Assembly (NCBI GenBank): GCA_023459915.1 | Contig: JAEWSN010000207.1 | Coordinates: forward strand, 1-64,000 | DNA: 64,000 nt | Direction of reading: 5' to 3' | Origin: Bacillota bacterium | Lineage (GTDB): Bacteria > Bacillota > Clostridia > DSM-8532 | Shown here: positions 9,991-18,244 of the stretch, in pieces | Layout: each line of letters begins with the position of its first letter | Position numbering within the stretch: position 1 is the first letter of the stretch | Made by a program: the position numbers and the translations under genes | Notes under the pieces: generated by a model | What the model saw: the letters and a program-made list of their open reading frames with translations, nothing else | What the model was told of the DNA's origin: nothing | The model's database searches: none

Positions 9991-10045
9991 TGATGTCTCC
10001 TCCCTTGCCCCTCCGGGCTTCCATGATGACTCCCTTGCGGGATGG

Positions 10046-10831
10046 TCACGCAGATTGATCGTTGGCGGCGTGTCGATGTCCCAGCCGCCGTGAAATGTCC
10101 TTGGCCACGGACGCCACCAGCTCTCCGATTTCCGTCTCCCGCTCCCTGGACACAACAGACGCGGGGCCCGTGAGACTGATGGCTGCCACCACCTTGCCCC
10201 GATAGTCGCAAACCGGCGCGGCCATGCACCGGATCCCCGCCTCATGCTCCTGATCGTCCACGGCAAAGCCCCGCAGCCGGACTGCCTCCACCTGCCGGGT
10301 CAGCGCCTGCCGGCTGGTCAGCGTGTTCGCGGTGTGCCTGCGAAAATCGCACTTGCGCAGCCGCTCCGCCAGCTCCTGTTCCGAAAGCCCCGACAGCAGG
10401 CATTTTCCCAGCGCCGAGCAGTGGACCGATATGCGCCGCCCTATCTGGGAATACAGCCGCAGGCTGGACTCCACATCCACCTTGTCGATGTATACCGCAT
10501 CCAGTCCATCCAGGATGGCCAGATGCGTGGTGAGGTTCATGCGCGCCGTCAGCTCGCGCAGCAGCGGACGGGCCTCCGTTTTGAGTTCCACACTGTTGAG
10601 ATGGACCGACGCGAGATCGACAAGCTTGAGACCGTTTCGATACACCCCCTTGCTGGAGGCCCGCTCGATATAGCCGCGGGAAGCCATCGCGTTGAGGATG
10701 CGGTGCACCGTGCTTTTGTTCAGTCCAATCCGGTTCGCGATTTCCGTCACGCCCATGCCCTCACTGACATCGGACAGCAATTCCAAAATGTCAAAGGCCC
10801 TGTCGATGACCTGTATGCCTTTGTCCGCCAT
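10046..10831 (-). CDS. IclR-family transcriptional regulator, KdgR-like
   Basis: A 261-residue regulator with an N-terminal winged helix (about residues 10-65, LNKSTVHRILNAMASRGYI) and a C-terminal GAF-like ligand domain (AILDGLDAVYIDKV, SALGKCLLSGLS, DQEHEAGIRCMAAPV). In family members KDG or a related sugar acid is the ligand and binding lifts repression. It lies directly upstream of eda and kdgK, which makes KDG the likely inducer. Its promoter is embedded in a palindromic operator at 10883-10908, so it probably represses itself and the operon. ATG at 10831 follows GGGAGAG; a GTG 18 bases upstream is also open but is less likely. Confidence 0.92.
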   Translation of the reverse strand: MADKGIQVIDRAFDILELLSDVSEGMGVTEIANRIGLNKSTVHRILNAMASRGYIERASSKGVYRNGLKLVDLASVHLNSVELKTEARPLLRELTARMNLTTHLAILDGLDAVYIDKVDVESSLRLYSQIGRRISVHCSALGKCLLSGLSEQELAERLRKCDFRRHTANTLTSRQALTRQVEAVRLRGFAVDDQEHEAGIRCMAAPVCDYRGKVVAAISLTGPASVVSRERETEIGELVASVAKDISRRLGHRHAANDQSA

Positions 10832-10882
10832 GATGCTCTCCCTCTCCACGGGGTGGTCGCGCCGGCGTGCGTCCTCCCGATT

Positions 10883-10908
10883 GTTTCATTATATGAAACG
10901 CTGTTTCA
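10883..10908. promoter_or_regulatory. Overlapping palindromes, probable KdgR/IclR operator
   Basis: GTTTCAT-TAT-ATGAAAC (10883-10899) overlaps TGAAAC-GCT-GTTTCA (10894-10908). Both are perfect inverted repeats, and the second closely resembles the TGAAAC/GTTTCA half-sites of described KdgR boxes. The -10 box of the regulator promoter lies within the first palindrome. Confidence 0.75.
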
Positions 10909-10916
10909 TTTTTCGA
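10888..10916 (-). promoter_or_regulatory. Promoter of the kdgR-eda-kdgK operon
   Basis: On the minus strand TCGAAA (10911-10916) is followed after 17 bases by a perfect TATAAT (10888-10893). The whole spacer is operator sequence, so bound repressor would exclude RNA polymerase. An additional inverted repeat, CGATAC-AATC-GTATCG, lies at 10914-10929. Confidence 0.75.
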
Positions 10917-11018
10917 TACAATCGTATCGGAGAAGGGACTGGCGGACAATGGACTTTTTCTACTGGAACGGGGAGAATTCAATCGGAACCCGTGCCGGGC
11001 ACATCCGTGGCTTTGACC

Positions 11019-11882
11019 TCAAGCGTTGTTGGATGCGGGTTTTCGGACAAACAAGGTGCCCACGGGTTTGCCGTCGAGGATGTCCAGGATCCGCAGCGGG
11101 TTGTCCCCGTTGGCCAGCACCATGTGGCAACCCGCGTTTGTGGCCAGTTCCGCCGCGTTGAGCTTGGTCTGCATGCCACCGGTGCCTCTGGCGGTTCCGC
11201 TGCCGCCCGCGCAGGCCCGCATGGCGTCCGTGATTTCATGGACCGTGGCAATCAGCCGGCTGTCCGGATTCTCTCTGGGATTGGCGTCGTAGAAGCCGTC
11301 AATGTCGGAAAGCAGAATCAGCAGATCCGCGCCGATGAGCCGGGCCACCACGGCCGACAGCGTGTCGTTGTCACCGAACATGGTGAGGCTCTTGATCTCC
11401 TCCACCGAAACCGTATCGTTCTCGTTGACGATGGGCAGCACCCCGTACTGAAACAGGCTGGAGAAGGTGTTCAGGATATTCCGGCTCCGGGTCTCGTCCT
11501 CCAGATCCGTCTTGGTGAGCAGCACCTGCGCAACCACCCGGTTGTATGCGGACAGCAGCCTGCTGTACAGGTTCATCAGCTCGCACTGCCCCACGGCCGC
11601 CAGGGCCTGCTTCATGCCCATGCCGGCCGGCCGCCGCTCCAGCTGGAACTTGCCCATGCCCACCGCGATGGCACCGGAGGTCACCAACACCACCTCGTGG
11701 CCGTTGTTCATCAGCTCGGCCAGCGCCAGCGCCAGCCGATCCATCCGTGCCAGATGCGTGAACCCGTTGTCGTGGGTCAGGGTGGAAGACCCCACCTTGA
11801 CCACAATGCGTTTGGCCCCGGCCAACCCGGCGCGCACCTGTTGATCCGGGGTCATTTCTCCCCCGCCAGTCCTCTTGCCCAT
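11019..11882 (-). CDS. proB: Glutamate 5-kinase without PUA domain
   Basis: It phosphorylates glutamate to gamma-glutamyl phosphate, the first step of proline synthesis. The 287-residue amino-acid-kinase fold shows RIVVKVGSSTLT, the glycine loop VTSGAIAVGMGK, the inhibitor/substrate loop NENDTVSVEEI, FGDNDTLSA, and the ATP-site GTGGMQTKLNAAELA. It ends without the RNA-binding-like PUA domain of E. coli ProB, as in many short forms. The ATG at 11882 has AAGGAG eight bases upstream; a downstream ATG is poorly placed. No proA is adjacent. It is separated from the homocysteine operon by three GGGGTCTGACCCC palindromes. Confidence 0.95.
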   Translation of the reverse strand: MGKRTGGGEMTPDQQVRAGLAGAKRIVVKVGSSTLTHDNGFTHLARMDRLALALAELMNNGHEVVLVTSGAIAVGMGKFQLERRPAGMGMKQALAAVGQCELMNLYSRLLSAYNRVVAQVLLTKTDLEDETRSRNILNTFSSLFQYGVLPIVNENDTVSVEEIKSLTMFGDNDTLSAVVARLIGADLLILLSDIDGFYDANPRENPDSRLIATVHEITDAMRACAGGSGTARGTGGMQTKLNAAELATNAGCHMVLANGDNPLRILDILDGKPVGTLFVRKPASNNA

Positions 11883-11922
11883 GCAGTCCACTCCTTCGGC
11901 GCTTCCCGCGCCTGCGATGTCC

Positions 11923-11983
11923 GGGGTCTGACCCCCTGATGATGCTTGGGGTCTGACCCCCGGTGGCACCGGGGTCTGACCCC
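11923..11983. repeat. Three copies of the palindromic element GGGGTCTGACCCC
   Basis: Exact copies sit at 11923-11935, 11948-11960 and 11971-11983, separated by about 12 bases. They fall in the gap between the UPF0280 gene and proB. Each copy can fold as a five-bp GC hairpin. Other copies in the window are at 33955-33967 (inverse), 52122-52134, and a 12-base match at 61865-61876. Confidence 0.95.
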
Positions 11984-11994
11984 CTGTGCCACCC

Positions 11995-12783
11995 CTATGC
12001 CAGTGTGATGTCCCCCATGATGCCAAGCTGCGCGCCCAAAACCACCAGTGCTCCCCGGACGCCCGGTATGGCCGTTGCCCAGGCCAGCGCCGGCGTCACG
12101 TCCTCCGATTGCCGCACCCGGTTTCCCAGCGCGGTGGCCACCGCGTCCGCCAGTACAGCCGTATCCGCCAGGATGGTGGCCACGTCCGCCCTGCCCAGGC
12201 TCAGCGAGTGTCCGAACCGCCCGGAAGAGGAGCACAGGCCCACAGGCGTTTCCGTTCCCAGGATGCGCAGCGCCAGCTTGTCGCGAAACGGTGTGTCGCC
12301 GCACCACAGGCCCACCTGCCTCGGTCCGGTGAATTTCAGCCACAAGTCGCCGCCGTTCTCCACCATCACGTCAGGGAAATCCGCCGCCAAACGCTTCCCC
12401 ACATGTTCCGCCACATGGCCCGCCACCGCCGCCATGGGCCCGACCTCCGCCTTCGCGGCCGCTTCGTACATCCGGCGGAGGGGCAGCGGACAGCCAGCAG
12501 GGGCCGCAAGCGGATGAAGGCTGGTCAGGAACGCGGGGAAGGCCTGCACATGCGCTTCAAGCTCCTGGCGGCAGCGGACGGTCTCCGCCAGGGCCGCTGC
12601 CTGCGCCGCCTGAACGCGCGCCTTGCCGGGACGCGGCTGCTCCGGCCCAAATCCGATGCCAATCCGCAAATCCGTCTGTTCGCGGACAACCGTGAAATAG
12701 GCCAGATCCGGCGCGGCATATCGCGCGCGGTAATGCCGTTCCTCGCGCCCTCCGCCGGCCGGCGACGCCTTTGCCGGGGTCAT
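11995..12783 (-). CDS. UPF0280 family protein (COG2122), homocysteine/sulfide assimilation partner
   Basis: A 262-residue protein of the UPF0280 family, distantly related to ApbE-type flavin transferases. Visible blocks are HYRARYAAPDLAYFTVVREQTDLRIG at the N-terminus, a central GPMAAVAGHVAEHVG, VENGGDLWLK, and the FGHSLSLGRADVATILAD segment, all characteristic of COG2122. In Methanosarcina the homologue MA1715 has been linked to efficient sulfide use for homocysteine formation. The start at 12783 overlaps the NIL-ferredoxin stop as ATGA, so the genes are co-translated. The exact chemistry is unknown. Confidence 0.85.
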   Translation of the reverse strand: MTPAKASPAGGGREERHYRARYAAPDLAYFTVVREQTDLRIGIGFGPEQPRPGKARVQAAQAAALAETVRCRQELEAHVQAFPAFLTSLHPLAAPAGCPLPLRRMYEAAAKAEVGPMAAVAGHVAEHVGKRLAADFPDVMVENGGDLWLKFTGPRQVGLWCGDTPFRDKLALRILGTETPVGLCSSSGRFGHSLSLGRADVATILADTAVLADAVATALGNRVRQSEDVTPALAWATAIPGVRGALVVLGAQLGIMGDITLA

Positions 12784-13184
12784 GTGAGCTTCATCACGGA
12801 CAGCGGGCAGGCCTTCACACAAAGGCCGCACACCACGCATTTCTCCTGGTTGAACTGCAACGACCAGTCATCCGGCGACATGGTCAGCGCGTCGGTGGGA
12901 CACACGGCCGTGCAGGCCCCGCAGTGCACGCACCGGTCCTCGTCCCAGATGAGCTTGCTGGAGAAGATGCGGTATTCCACGCCTGTTTCGTCGATGTACT
13001 GCAGGGCGGCCGCGATGTCCGCCTCCGCGCCGGTGATGTCCGCCACCAACGTGCCCACCTTGGTGAGGCCGATGTCGGCATGCAGAATGCTGATCTCCAG
13101 ATTGTATTTCTTGATGAGGGTGCTCACCACGGGCGCGGTGATTTTGTTGACGGGGTAGATGATGCTGATCTTAATCGTCTTCAT
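12780..13184 (-). CDS. NIL-domain 4Fe-4S ferredoxin of the homocysteine biosynthesis module
   Basis: A 134-residue protein with an N-terminal NIL domain (about residues 2-76, a methionine-transport-type regulatory fold) followed by two [4Fe-4S] sites: Cys85/88/91/95 in CVHCGACTAVCP and Cys116/119/122/126 in CVVCGLCVKACP. Its homologue next to the DUF39 protein in methanogens supplies electrons for homocysteine formation from aspartate semialdehyde and sulfide. It overlaps the DUF39 gene by 14 bases upstream and the UPF0280 gene by four bases downstream. Two cubane clusters imply an anaerobic cytosol. Confidence 0.92.
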   Translation of the reverse strand: MKTIKISIIYPVNKITAPVVSTLIKKYNLEISILHADIGLTKVGTLVADITGAEADIAAALQYIDETGVEYRIFSSKLIWDEDRCVHCGACTAVCPTDALTMSPDDWSLQFNQEKCVVCGLCVKACPLSVMKLT

Positions 13185-14337
13185 GGAAATTCCCCCGTAT
13201 CTGCAGTTTGTTCAGCGGGCCGGCCTCCCTGGTCAACGGCGCGACCGGCTCGGTCAGCAGGAATTCCCCATTGACAATCCACGTCCGCAAGGTGTCTGCA
13301 ATCTCGCGCGCCATGCGCAGGCTGGACAGCGGCGCGGTGGCAACGGATTTCCCCCGGATGTCGATGCGGCCGCTGCGCAGCTGCTCGTAGCTGACCCGGA
13401 TCCCCAGGGTTTCCATGCCGCTCTTGTCAACGACTTCCGTGAAGATGTCCTTGTTCGATACGGCCGTTTTCTCCACCATGTCCTCATCGAGGATGGGAAT
13501 GGGAATGCCGATGCCCACAAACAGGGACACGCCATACTTCTCATAGACGCAGGCGCGGATGTAGCGGCTGCTCATTCCCTTGAGATCCCCGATGACCGCC
13601 AGGGTTCCGGCCAGGTTCACCGGCGTGCCGTTGGGCAGACGCTCCTGGGAAGGATTGTGCTGTGTGCCCTCCCAGGCCACATATCCCTGTCCGCCACCGA
13701 GAAAAATCCGTGTGCCGATGCCGGTGGTGCGGTACAGGGGATCATTGAGCAGTGGGCTGAGCTCCCCCGCCGTGGCATAGGTGACATTCCCGAACTTGGG
13801 CAGCAGCGTGCCCATGTAGGTGTGCAGGATGCGATCGGTGGAATTGGTGGCCGCCGGATAGTTCTGGTACGCGTTGCGCGGGTTGAACATGTACGCCTGG
13901 TTGAGGTGCTCGCGCCGGACAAGGGTGCGGATGCGCTTCCTTGGGTAGCAATCTGTTCCCTGGCTCTCCGCGCGAAGCTCCACGTCCCGGTCGGAAAGCA
14001 AATCCTCAATGACATGCGCGCCCCCATACTGGATGCCGAGGCTTTCGGATGGCTCCGTGGCGCCAATATAGCAATCCACCGCCGCAATCCCGGCATACGC
14101 CGGCACATCATTGAGCCAAACCTTGCCCATCCGGATGGCCGGCACGGAATGCCCGAAATTGAGAAACGCGCCGGAAGAGCACATGGGGCTGAAGGTGCCG
14201 GTCGTGACAACGTCCACGGTCTTCGCCGTTTCCCTGACGCCCTTCTCCCGAACCATGCCGATGATCTCCTCCGCGGTGACCACAACGGCCTTCCCGGATT
14301 TGATCCGCTCATTGATTTCAGCGATTGTCTTTGCCAT
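13171..14337 (-). CDS. DUF39/COG1900 homocysteine biosynthesis protein (aspartate semialdehyde sulfurtransferase type)
   Basis: A 388-residue protein beginning MAKTIAEINERIKSGKAVVV. It matches the HcyA/DUF39 family, which in methanogens and anaerobic bacteria makes homocysteine directly from aspartate-4-semialdehyde, bypassing O-acyl-homoserine. Candidate catalytic or persulfide cysteines are Cys53 (SPMCSSG), Cys89 and Cys130 (GTDCYPRK). As I recall, two cysteines near 54 and 131 are essential in the Methanosarcina protein, which fits. It lacks the CBS domains found in some archaeal forms. GGAGG lies four bases before ATG 14337, and a strong promoter lies at 14429-14457. It leads the operon with the ferredoxin and UPF0280 genes. 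Confidence 0.9.
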   Translation of the reverse strand: MAKTIAEINERIKSGKAVVVTAEEIIGMVREKGVRETAKTVDVVTTGTFSPMCSSGAFLNFGHSVPAIRMGKVWLNDVPAYAGIAAVDCYIGATEPSESLGIQYGGAHVIEDLLSDRDVELRAESQGTDCYPRKRIRTLVRREHLNQAYMFNPRNAYQNYPAATNSTDRILHTYMGTLLPKFGNVTYATAGELSPLLNDPLYRTTGIGTRIFLGGGQGYVAWEGTQHNPSQERLPNGTPVNLAGTLAVIGDLKGMSSRYIRACVYEKYGVSLFVGIGIPIPILDEDMVEKTAVSNKDIFTEVVDKSGMETLGIRVSYEQLRSGRIDIRGKSVATAPLSSLRMAREIADTLRTWIVNGEFLLTEPVAPLTREAGPLNKLQIRGNFHEDD

Positions 14338-14428
14338 GCCGCCTCCTTGCGCCTCGCCGGCCCTGCCCGCCGGGCAGACGCCACCCACACGGTCGGGCTT
14401 GCCCGTACCGGTTTGCAGGCCTCCGTCC

Positions 14429-14457
14429 ATTATAAAACCAGAACGCACAGGTAGCAA
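14429..14457 (-). promoter_or_regulatory. Promoter of the homocysteine operon
   Basis: On the minus strand TTGCTA (14452-14457) and a perfect TATAAT (14429-14434) are 17 bases apart. The leader of about 85 bases to ATG 14337 is GC-rich and contains small hairpins such as CTGCCC-GGC-GGGCAG. I could not match it to a known SAM or other riboswitch. Confidence 0.85.
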
Positions 14458-14475
14458 CCGGGGGCGCAAACCCGT

Positions 14476-16677
14476 TCAGGGCAGCTTCAGGGCCTGCCAC
14501 GCAAGGCCCGCCTTGTCGGCATACGGCTGGAGATCCTCCCAGGGAATCAGGAATTCACGGAAGGAAGCCGCATAGGAAGCCAGCTCGTAAGGCCCCCAGT
14601 AGAGCACCAGGCCCTCGTCGGTCATGCGGATGGGCTGGTCCAGGGTCACCTCCACGGACTCGACGAAGTAGCCAATCTCCTCCATGTCGCGCTGGATGTC
14701 CGCGGTCACGCGTTCGGACAGGAATTGCAGGGCCTCCTTCCGTTTCTCTGTCATGAACAGGTTGATCAGCCGCATCTCGTGTCCTGACGTGAGATCGAAG
14801 TGCAGGGTGACCATCGAGGGGGAGCCGTGAACCGCGCCAAGCGGATACCAGTACGGATATTGCTCCACCACCAGCATGTCGCCCACACGCCAGGCCTGCC
14901 AGCCCCCATCAAGCGTTTCGACGTACCGGATGCCGGTCTGCTCATCCACTTCCGGCTCGTCCGTGGCGCCAACCCCCATGATCTGCTTGATCCGGTTGTT
15001 GATCATGCCCTCGAGCATCAGGTCCGGCGCGCCCCGGAGGACGGGATAGGTGAGCTTGGAGTACCGGTTGCCCTCCGCCAGCGCGGACGTGAGCTCAAAT
15101 CCGTCCCCCAGGGCCACCGCGGGACGGTTCTCCGCCAGCAGGGTGCCATCCGTCCGGTAAACGCTGTCGAATCCATCCGCCGTCCCAAACAGCAAATCGC
15201 CAAAAATCCGGAAGGTGCCGTTGACCGCAAGATCCGCAAGGCTGTCGTCGGGCCGGCCGGACGCGTCCACAAACCAGCTCCAGGTGCCGTCGGTCACGGA
15301 CACACGTTCCGCATCGGCATCTTCCGCGCCCTGCAGGATGAAGTCGATGAGCATGTCCCCCTTGCGGTTGAACAACGCCATGTCCGTGTAATCCATATAG
15401 GGGATGTACCCAATCCAGCCGGACATCCGCAGGGGTTCCCCCACCAGGAACAGGCCGTTGCGCATGCGGCGGATGCCGCTGTACATCGGTTCGAGCACCC
15501 ATTCCCCGGACGTATTGATCAACCCATACAGGCCCTGGTATTCATCCATGTTTGGATTGACGGACACGATGGCCGTCCCGTCACGGAAGGGCTCCGCCTC
15601 CAGATACAGGGCATCGGTGAGATACCGCCCGTCCGAATGGCGATAGCCGAACCGGCCGGTTGCCTCGTCCTGATACACCTTCCAGCCATCGGAGACCGAT
15701 GCGGTGACATCCTGCCCGGTCTTGTCAATGTAGTGTTGCGGCCCTCCGTAGCGCTCCGCCACAACCGCCAGACCATCCACGAACTCGCGGAGATCCGCCG
15801 CCATGACGTAGAACCGGAGTTCGCCCTGTTCATCCATGTACCCGATGGGTCCATACCCGTCCGGGCCCTCGTCGTAAACCACGGCCAATCCATCCGAAAA
15901 CAGGTTGACATCGCCCTGATCCGAGAAGCGCAACCGACCGGTCACGTCATAGGCTTCCGTTCCAGCGCTCCCCGTGCCGTCGCCAAAGGGGGAGAGCAGA
16001 ATGAGGCCGCTGTGGGGCACCAGAATGCTTGCCTGGCGCCAGGGGATGACAAGGTTCCCGGTTTTGTCGACGACCGCGCGGTTGTCCGCGCCATCCTCCA
16101 CAAGCGCCACCCCAAGGGCGGTAAACGGGTGGGCACGGACAAACGTCGGCGCAATCACGAACGAACCGTCCATGTCGGCGTACCCGTATCGCATGCCTTC
16201 ATCCGTCATGGCGCCCTTGGGAACCGGCCACAGGTCTTCCGCCCTCACGGGATCCCCATTCCCCTGCGCCGGGTCGTCATCCCCGGGCGGAATCGGAGAC
16301 GGTTCCGCCGTGGCTGTTTCTCCCGCGGAGGGTGCTGCCGTTGTGCCGGGCGCTGGCTTGGCGGAGGTTCCCGCATTGTCCCCGGAACCATTGTCCCGTC
16401 CCGGTTCCGCCTCCGCCGAGGCGATTGGCGGCTCGGTGGCATCTCCCTGCGGAGGCACCACGCGACCGCACGAGGTCAGCAGCATCAGCAGCACGGCGAT
16501 GAAGGCGATCAGCACAATGACCCAGAAGGTCGGCACCCGCCAGAGGCGGCTTCGCTCCCTGACCCGGGAGCCCAGCAGCCTGTCGGCCGCGCCATGCACG
16601 GCCTCCCGTCCCGCCATGCGGGACAGGCGGCCGCCTTCCTGTGTTCTGTTGTGCCCCGAACCGCCTGTTCCGCTCAT
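14476..16677 (-). CDS. Membrane-anchored WG-repeat protein with C-terminal DUF3298-like domain
   Basis: A 733-residue protein. An Arg-rich cytosolic N-terminus is followed by one membrane helix (about residues 48-69, FWVIVLIAFIAVLLMLL) ending in LTSC, which resembles a lipobox at Cys70. Next comes an Ala/Pro/Gly/Thr-rich linker (about 72-135). Then come repeated WG-type beta units with DG, YG and the recurrent pattern GxxAVVxxxGKxG (about 140-470). The C-terminus (about 530-733) resembles the DUF3298/RsiV domain (FDLTSGHEMRLINLF, ending with FLIPWEDLQPYA). It is probably a cell-surface binding or sensing protein. The start overlaps the uxaC stop as ATGA, an unexpected coupling to a sugar isomerase. 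Confidence 0.8.
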   Translation of the reverse strand: MSGTGGSGHNRTQEGGRLSRMAGREAVHGAADRLLGSRVRERSRLWRVPTFWVIVLIAFIAVLLMLLTSCGRVVPPQGDATEPPIASAEAEPGRDNGSGDNAGTSAKPAPGTTAAPSAGETATAEPSPIPPGDDDPAQGNGDPVRAEDLWPVPKGAMTDEGMRYGYADMDGSFVIAPTFVRAHPFTALGVALVEDGADNRAVVDKTGNLVIPWRQASILVPHSGLILLSPFGDGTGSAGTEAYDVTGRLRFSDQGDVNLFSDGLAVVYDEGPDGYGPIGYMDEQGELRFYVMAADLREFVDGLAVVAERYGGPQHYIDKTGQDVTASVSDGWKVYQDEATGRFGYRHSDGRYLTDALYLEAEPFRDGTAIVSVNPNMDEYQGLYGLINTSGEWVLEPMYSGIRRMRNGLFLVGEPLRMSGWIGYIPYMDYTDMALFNRKGDMLIDFILQGAEDADAERVSVTDGTWSWFVDASGRPDDSLADLAVNGTFRIFGDLLFGTADGFDSVYRTDGTLLAENRPAVALGDGFELTSALAEGNRYSKLTYPVLRGAPDLMLEGMINNRIKQIMGVGATDEPEVDEQTGIRYVETLDGGWQAWRVGDMLVVEQYPYWYPLGAVHGSPSMVTLHFDLTSGHEMRLINLFMTEKRKEALQFLSERVTADIQRDMEEIGYFVESVEVTLDQPIRMTDEGLVLYWGPYELASYAASFREFLIPWEDLQPYADKAGLAWQALKLP

Positions 16678-18125
16678 TGTGCCGACGCCTCCAGTCCAAG
16701 CCAGTTCTCGATGTTGCGGTGGCAGATGCCTTCGACAATCCGGCCGAGGAGGGCTTCGTCCGCGGGGAACTCGCCTGCCGTCACCCAGCCGCCGATGAGG
16801 TTGCACAGGATGCGCCGGAAGTATTCATGACGCGGGTAGGAGACCAGGCTGCGCGAATCGGTCAGCATGCCGACAAAACGGCCCAGCGCGCCAAGGTTGC
16901 CCAGGGTGCGCAGCTGTTTCTCCATGCCGTCCCGGGTGTCGTTGAACCACCAGGGCGCGCCCAGCTGGATTTTTCCCGGGAGGCCGTCTCCCTGGAAACA
17001 GCCGGCCATGGCGCCCAGCGCTTCGAGATCCTTGGGGTGCAGCGAATACAGAATGGTCCTGGGCAGGGCGCCCGCCATGTCCATGGCATTGAGCAGCTGC
17101 GCCAGCGGCGCGGTCACGAGATCGTCGCCCATGGTGTCAAAGCCGGTATCCGGACCCAGCGCGCGATACATTCTGGTGTTGTTGTTGCGCTGCGCCAACA
17201 GATGCAACTGCATGCCCCAGCCGCGCGCGGCATACTGGGCTCCCAGCCAGGTCATCAGCCAGGTGCGGTAGCGGCGGATGGCGGATTCGGCGAGCATGCG
17301 GCCTTCGAGCGCCGCGCGGAAGGTTGCGTCCGCCTCCTCCTCCGTGGCCTCCTCGAACACCGCCGGCTCAAGGGAGTGATCCGAGAGCCGGCAGCCGGCT
17401 TCGGCAAAAAACGCGATGCGTTCCGACAGAGCGGAGGTGAGCGAGGTCAGATCCACGACCGGCCGCCCGGCCACCGCCGACAGACGGGCCACCCACTCGG
17501 TGAACCCTTCCCGTTCAGGATACAATGCCTTGTCCGGACGGAAGGTCGGCAGCATCTGCACGGTGAAGGACTTGTCCCGCCGGAGGGCCAGGTGGTGTTC
17601 CAGCGAATCGGCGGGATCGTCGGTGGTGCACAGCGCGGAGACATTGGAACGCTGAATGAGTCCACGGGCGGAGAAACCGGGTTCGGCCAGTTTCAGGTTG
17701 CAGGCCTGCCAAATCTCCTCCGCCGTGTCCGGACCCAGCGGCACATGGACGTCAAAATAGCGCTGCAGCTCCAAATGGGTCCAGTGGTACAGCGGGTTGC
17801 CAATCAGCATGGGAAGGGTTTCGGCCCAGGCCTGGAACTTCTCGCGATCCGGGGCGTTTCCGGTGATGTGGGATTCCGGAATCCCATTGGAGCGCATGGC
17901 GCGCCACTTGTAGTGATCCCCGCCCAGCCAAAGCTCGGTGATGGTGGCAAAACGCCGGTCTGCGGCCACGTCCGCCGGCGGAATGTGGCAATGGAAATCC
18001 ACAATGGGCGCCTTGGCGGCATGGGTGTGAAACAGATGCCGGGCCATCGGGGTCTGGAGCAGAAAATCTTCATCCATGAACGCGGGAGACGCCCCCTGCG
18101 CTGTCGTTGTTGATGTGCTTGTCAT
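16674..18125 (-). CDS. uxaC: Glucuronate (uronate) isomerase
   Basis: It interconverts D-glucuronate/D-fructuronate and D-galacturonate/D-tagaturonate at the head of the hexuronate pathway. At 483 residues it is near the family length (about 470). Metal-ligand histidines are in IVDFHCHIPP (His45, His47). Further family blocks are YKWRAMRSNGI, NPLYHWTHLELQRYF, MQLHLLAQRNNNTRMYRALGPDTGFD, and the C-terminal CHRNIENWLG. GGAGGAAG precedes ATG 18125. It lies 119 bases downstream of an FGGY kinase and is coupled to the WG-repeat gene. Fructuronate reductase and mannonate dehydratase are not in the window, but kdgK and eda complete the lower path. Confidence 0.97.
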   Translation of the reverse strand: MTSTSTTTAQGASPAFMDEDFLLQTPMARHLFHTHAAKAPIVDFHCHIPPADVAADRRFATITELWLGGDHYKWRAMRSNGIPESHITGNAPDREKFQAWAETLPMLIGNPLYHWTHLELQRYFDVHVPLGPDTAEEIWQACNLKLAEPGFSARGLIQRSNVSALCTTDDPADSLEHHLALRRDKSFTVQMLPTFRPDKALYPEREGFTEWVARLSAVAGRPVVDLTSLTSALSERIAFFAEAGCRLSDHSLEPAVFEEATEEEADATFRAALEGRMLAESAIRRYRTWLMTWLGAQYAARGWGMQLHLLAQRNNNTRMYRALGPDTGFDTMGDDLVTAPLAQLLNAMDMAGALPRTILYSLHPKDLEALGAMAGCFQGDGLPGKIQLGAPWWFNDTRDGMEKQLRTLGNLGALGRFVGMLTDSRSLVSYPRHEYFRRILCNLIGGWVTAGEFPADEALLGRIVEGICHRNIENWLGLEASAQ

Positions 18126-18244
18126 GATTCTTCCTCCTCGTTGTCATCGCGCCGGCCATCGAACGCTTCCAAACAGCCGGCTTGTGCAGCCGCCGTTTGG
18201 CACGGGCCGCTTCGCGCCACCTCTGTCCATCTTTTATTACCCAT

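Noticed and set aside
14338..14428. SAM or other methionine-related riboswitch before the homocysteine operon
   Set aside because: The leader is only about 85 bases and I could not match a known SAM or SAH riboswitch core; only generic GC hairpins are visible.
14800..16830. A 676-codon plus-strand open frame opposite the WG-repeat gene
   Set aside because: The minus-strand frame has a membrane helix, repeats and coupling to uxaC; the plus-strand frame is its shadow.
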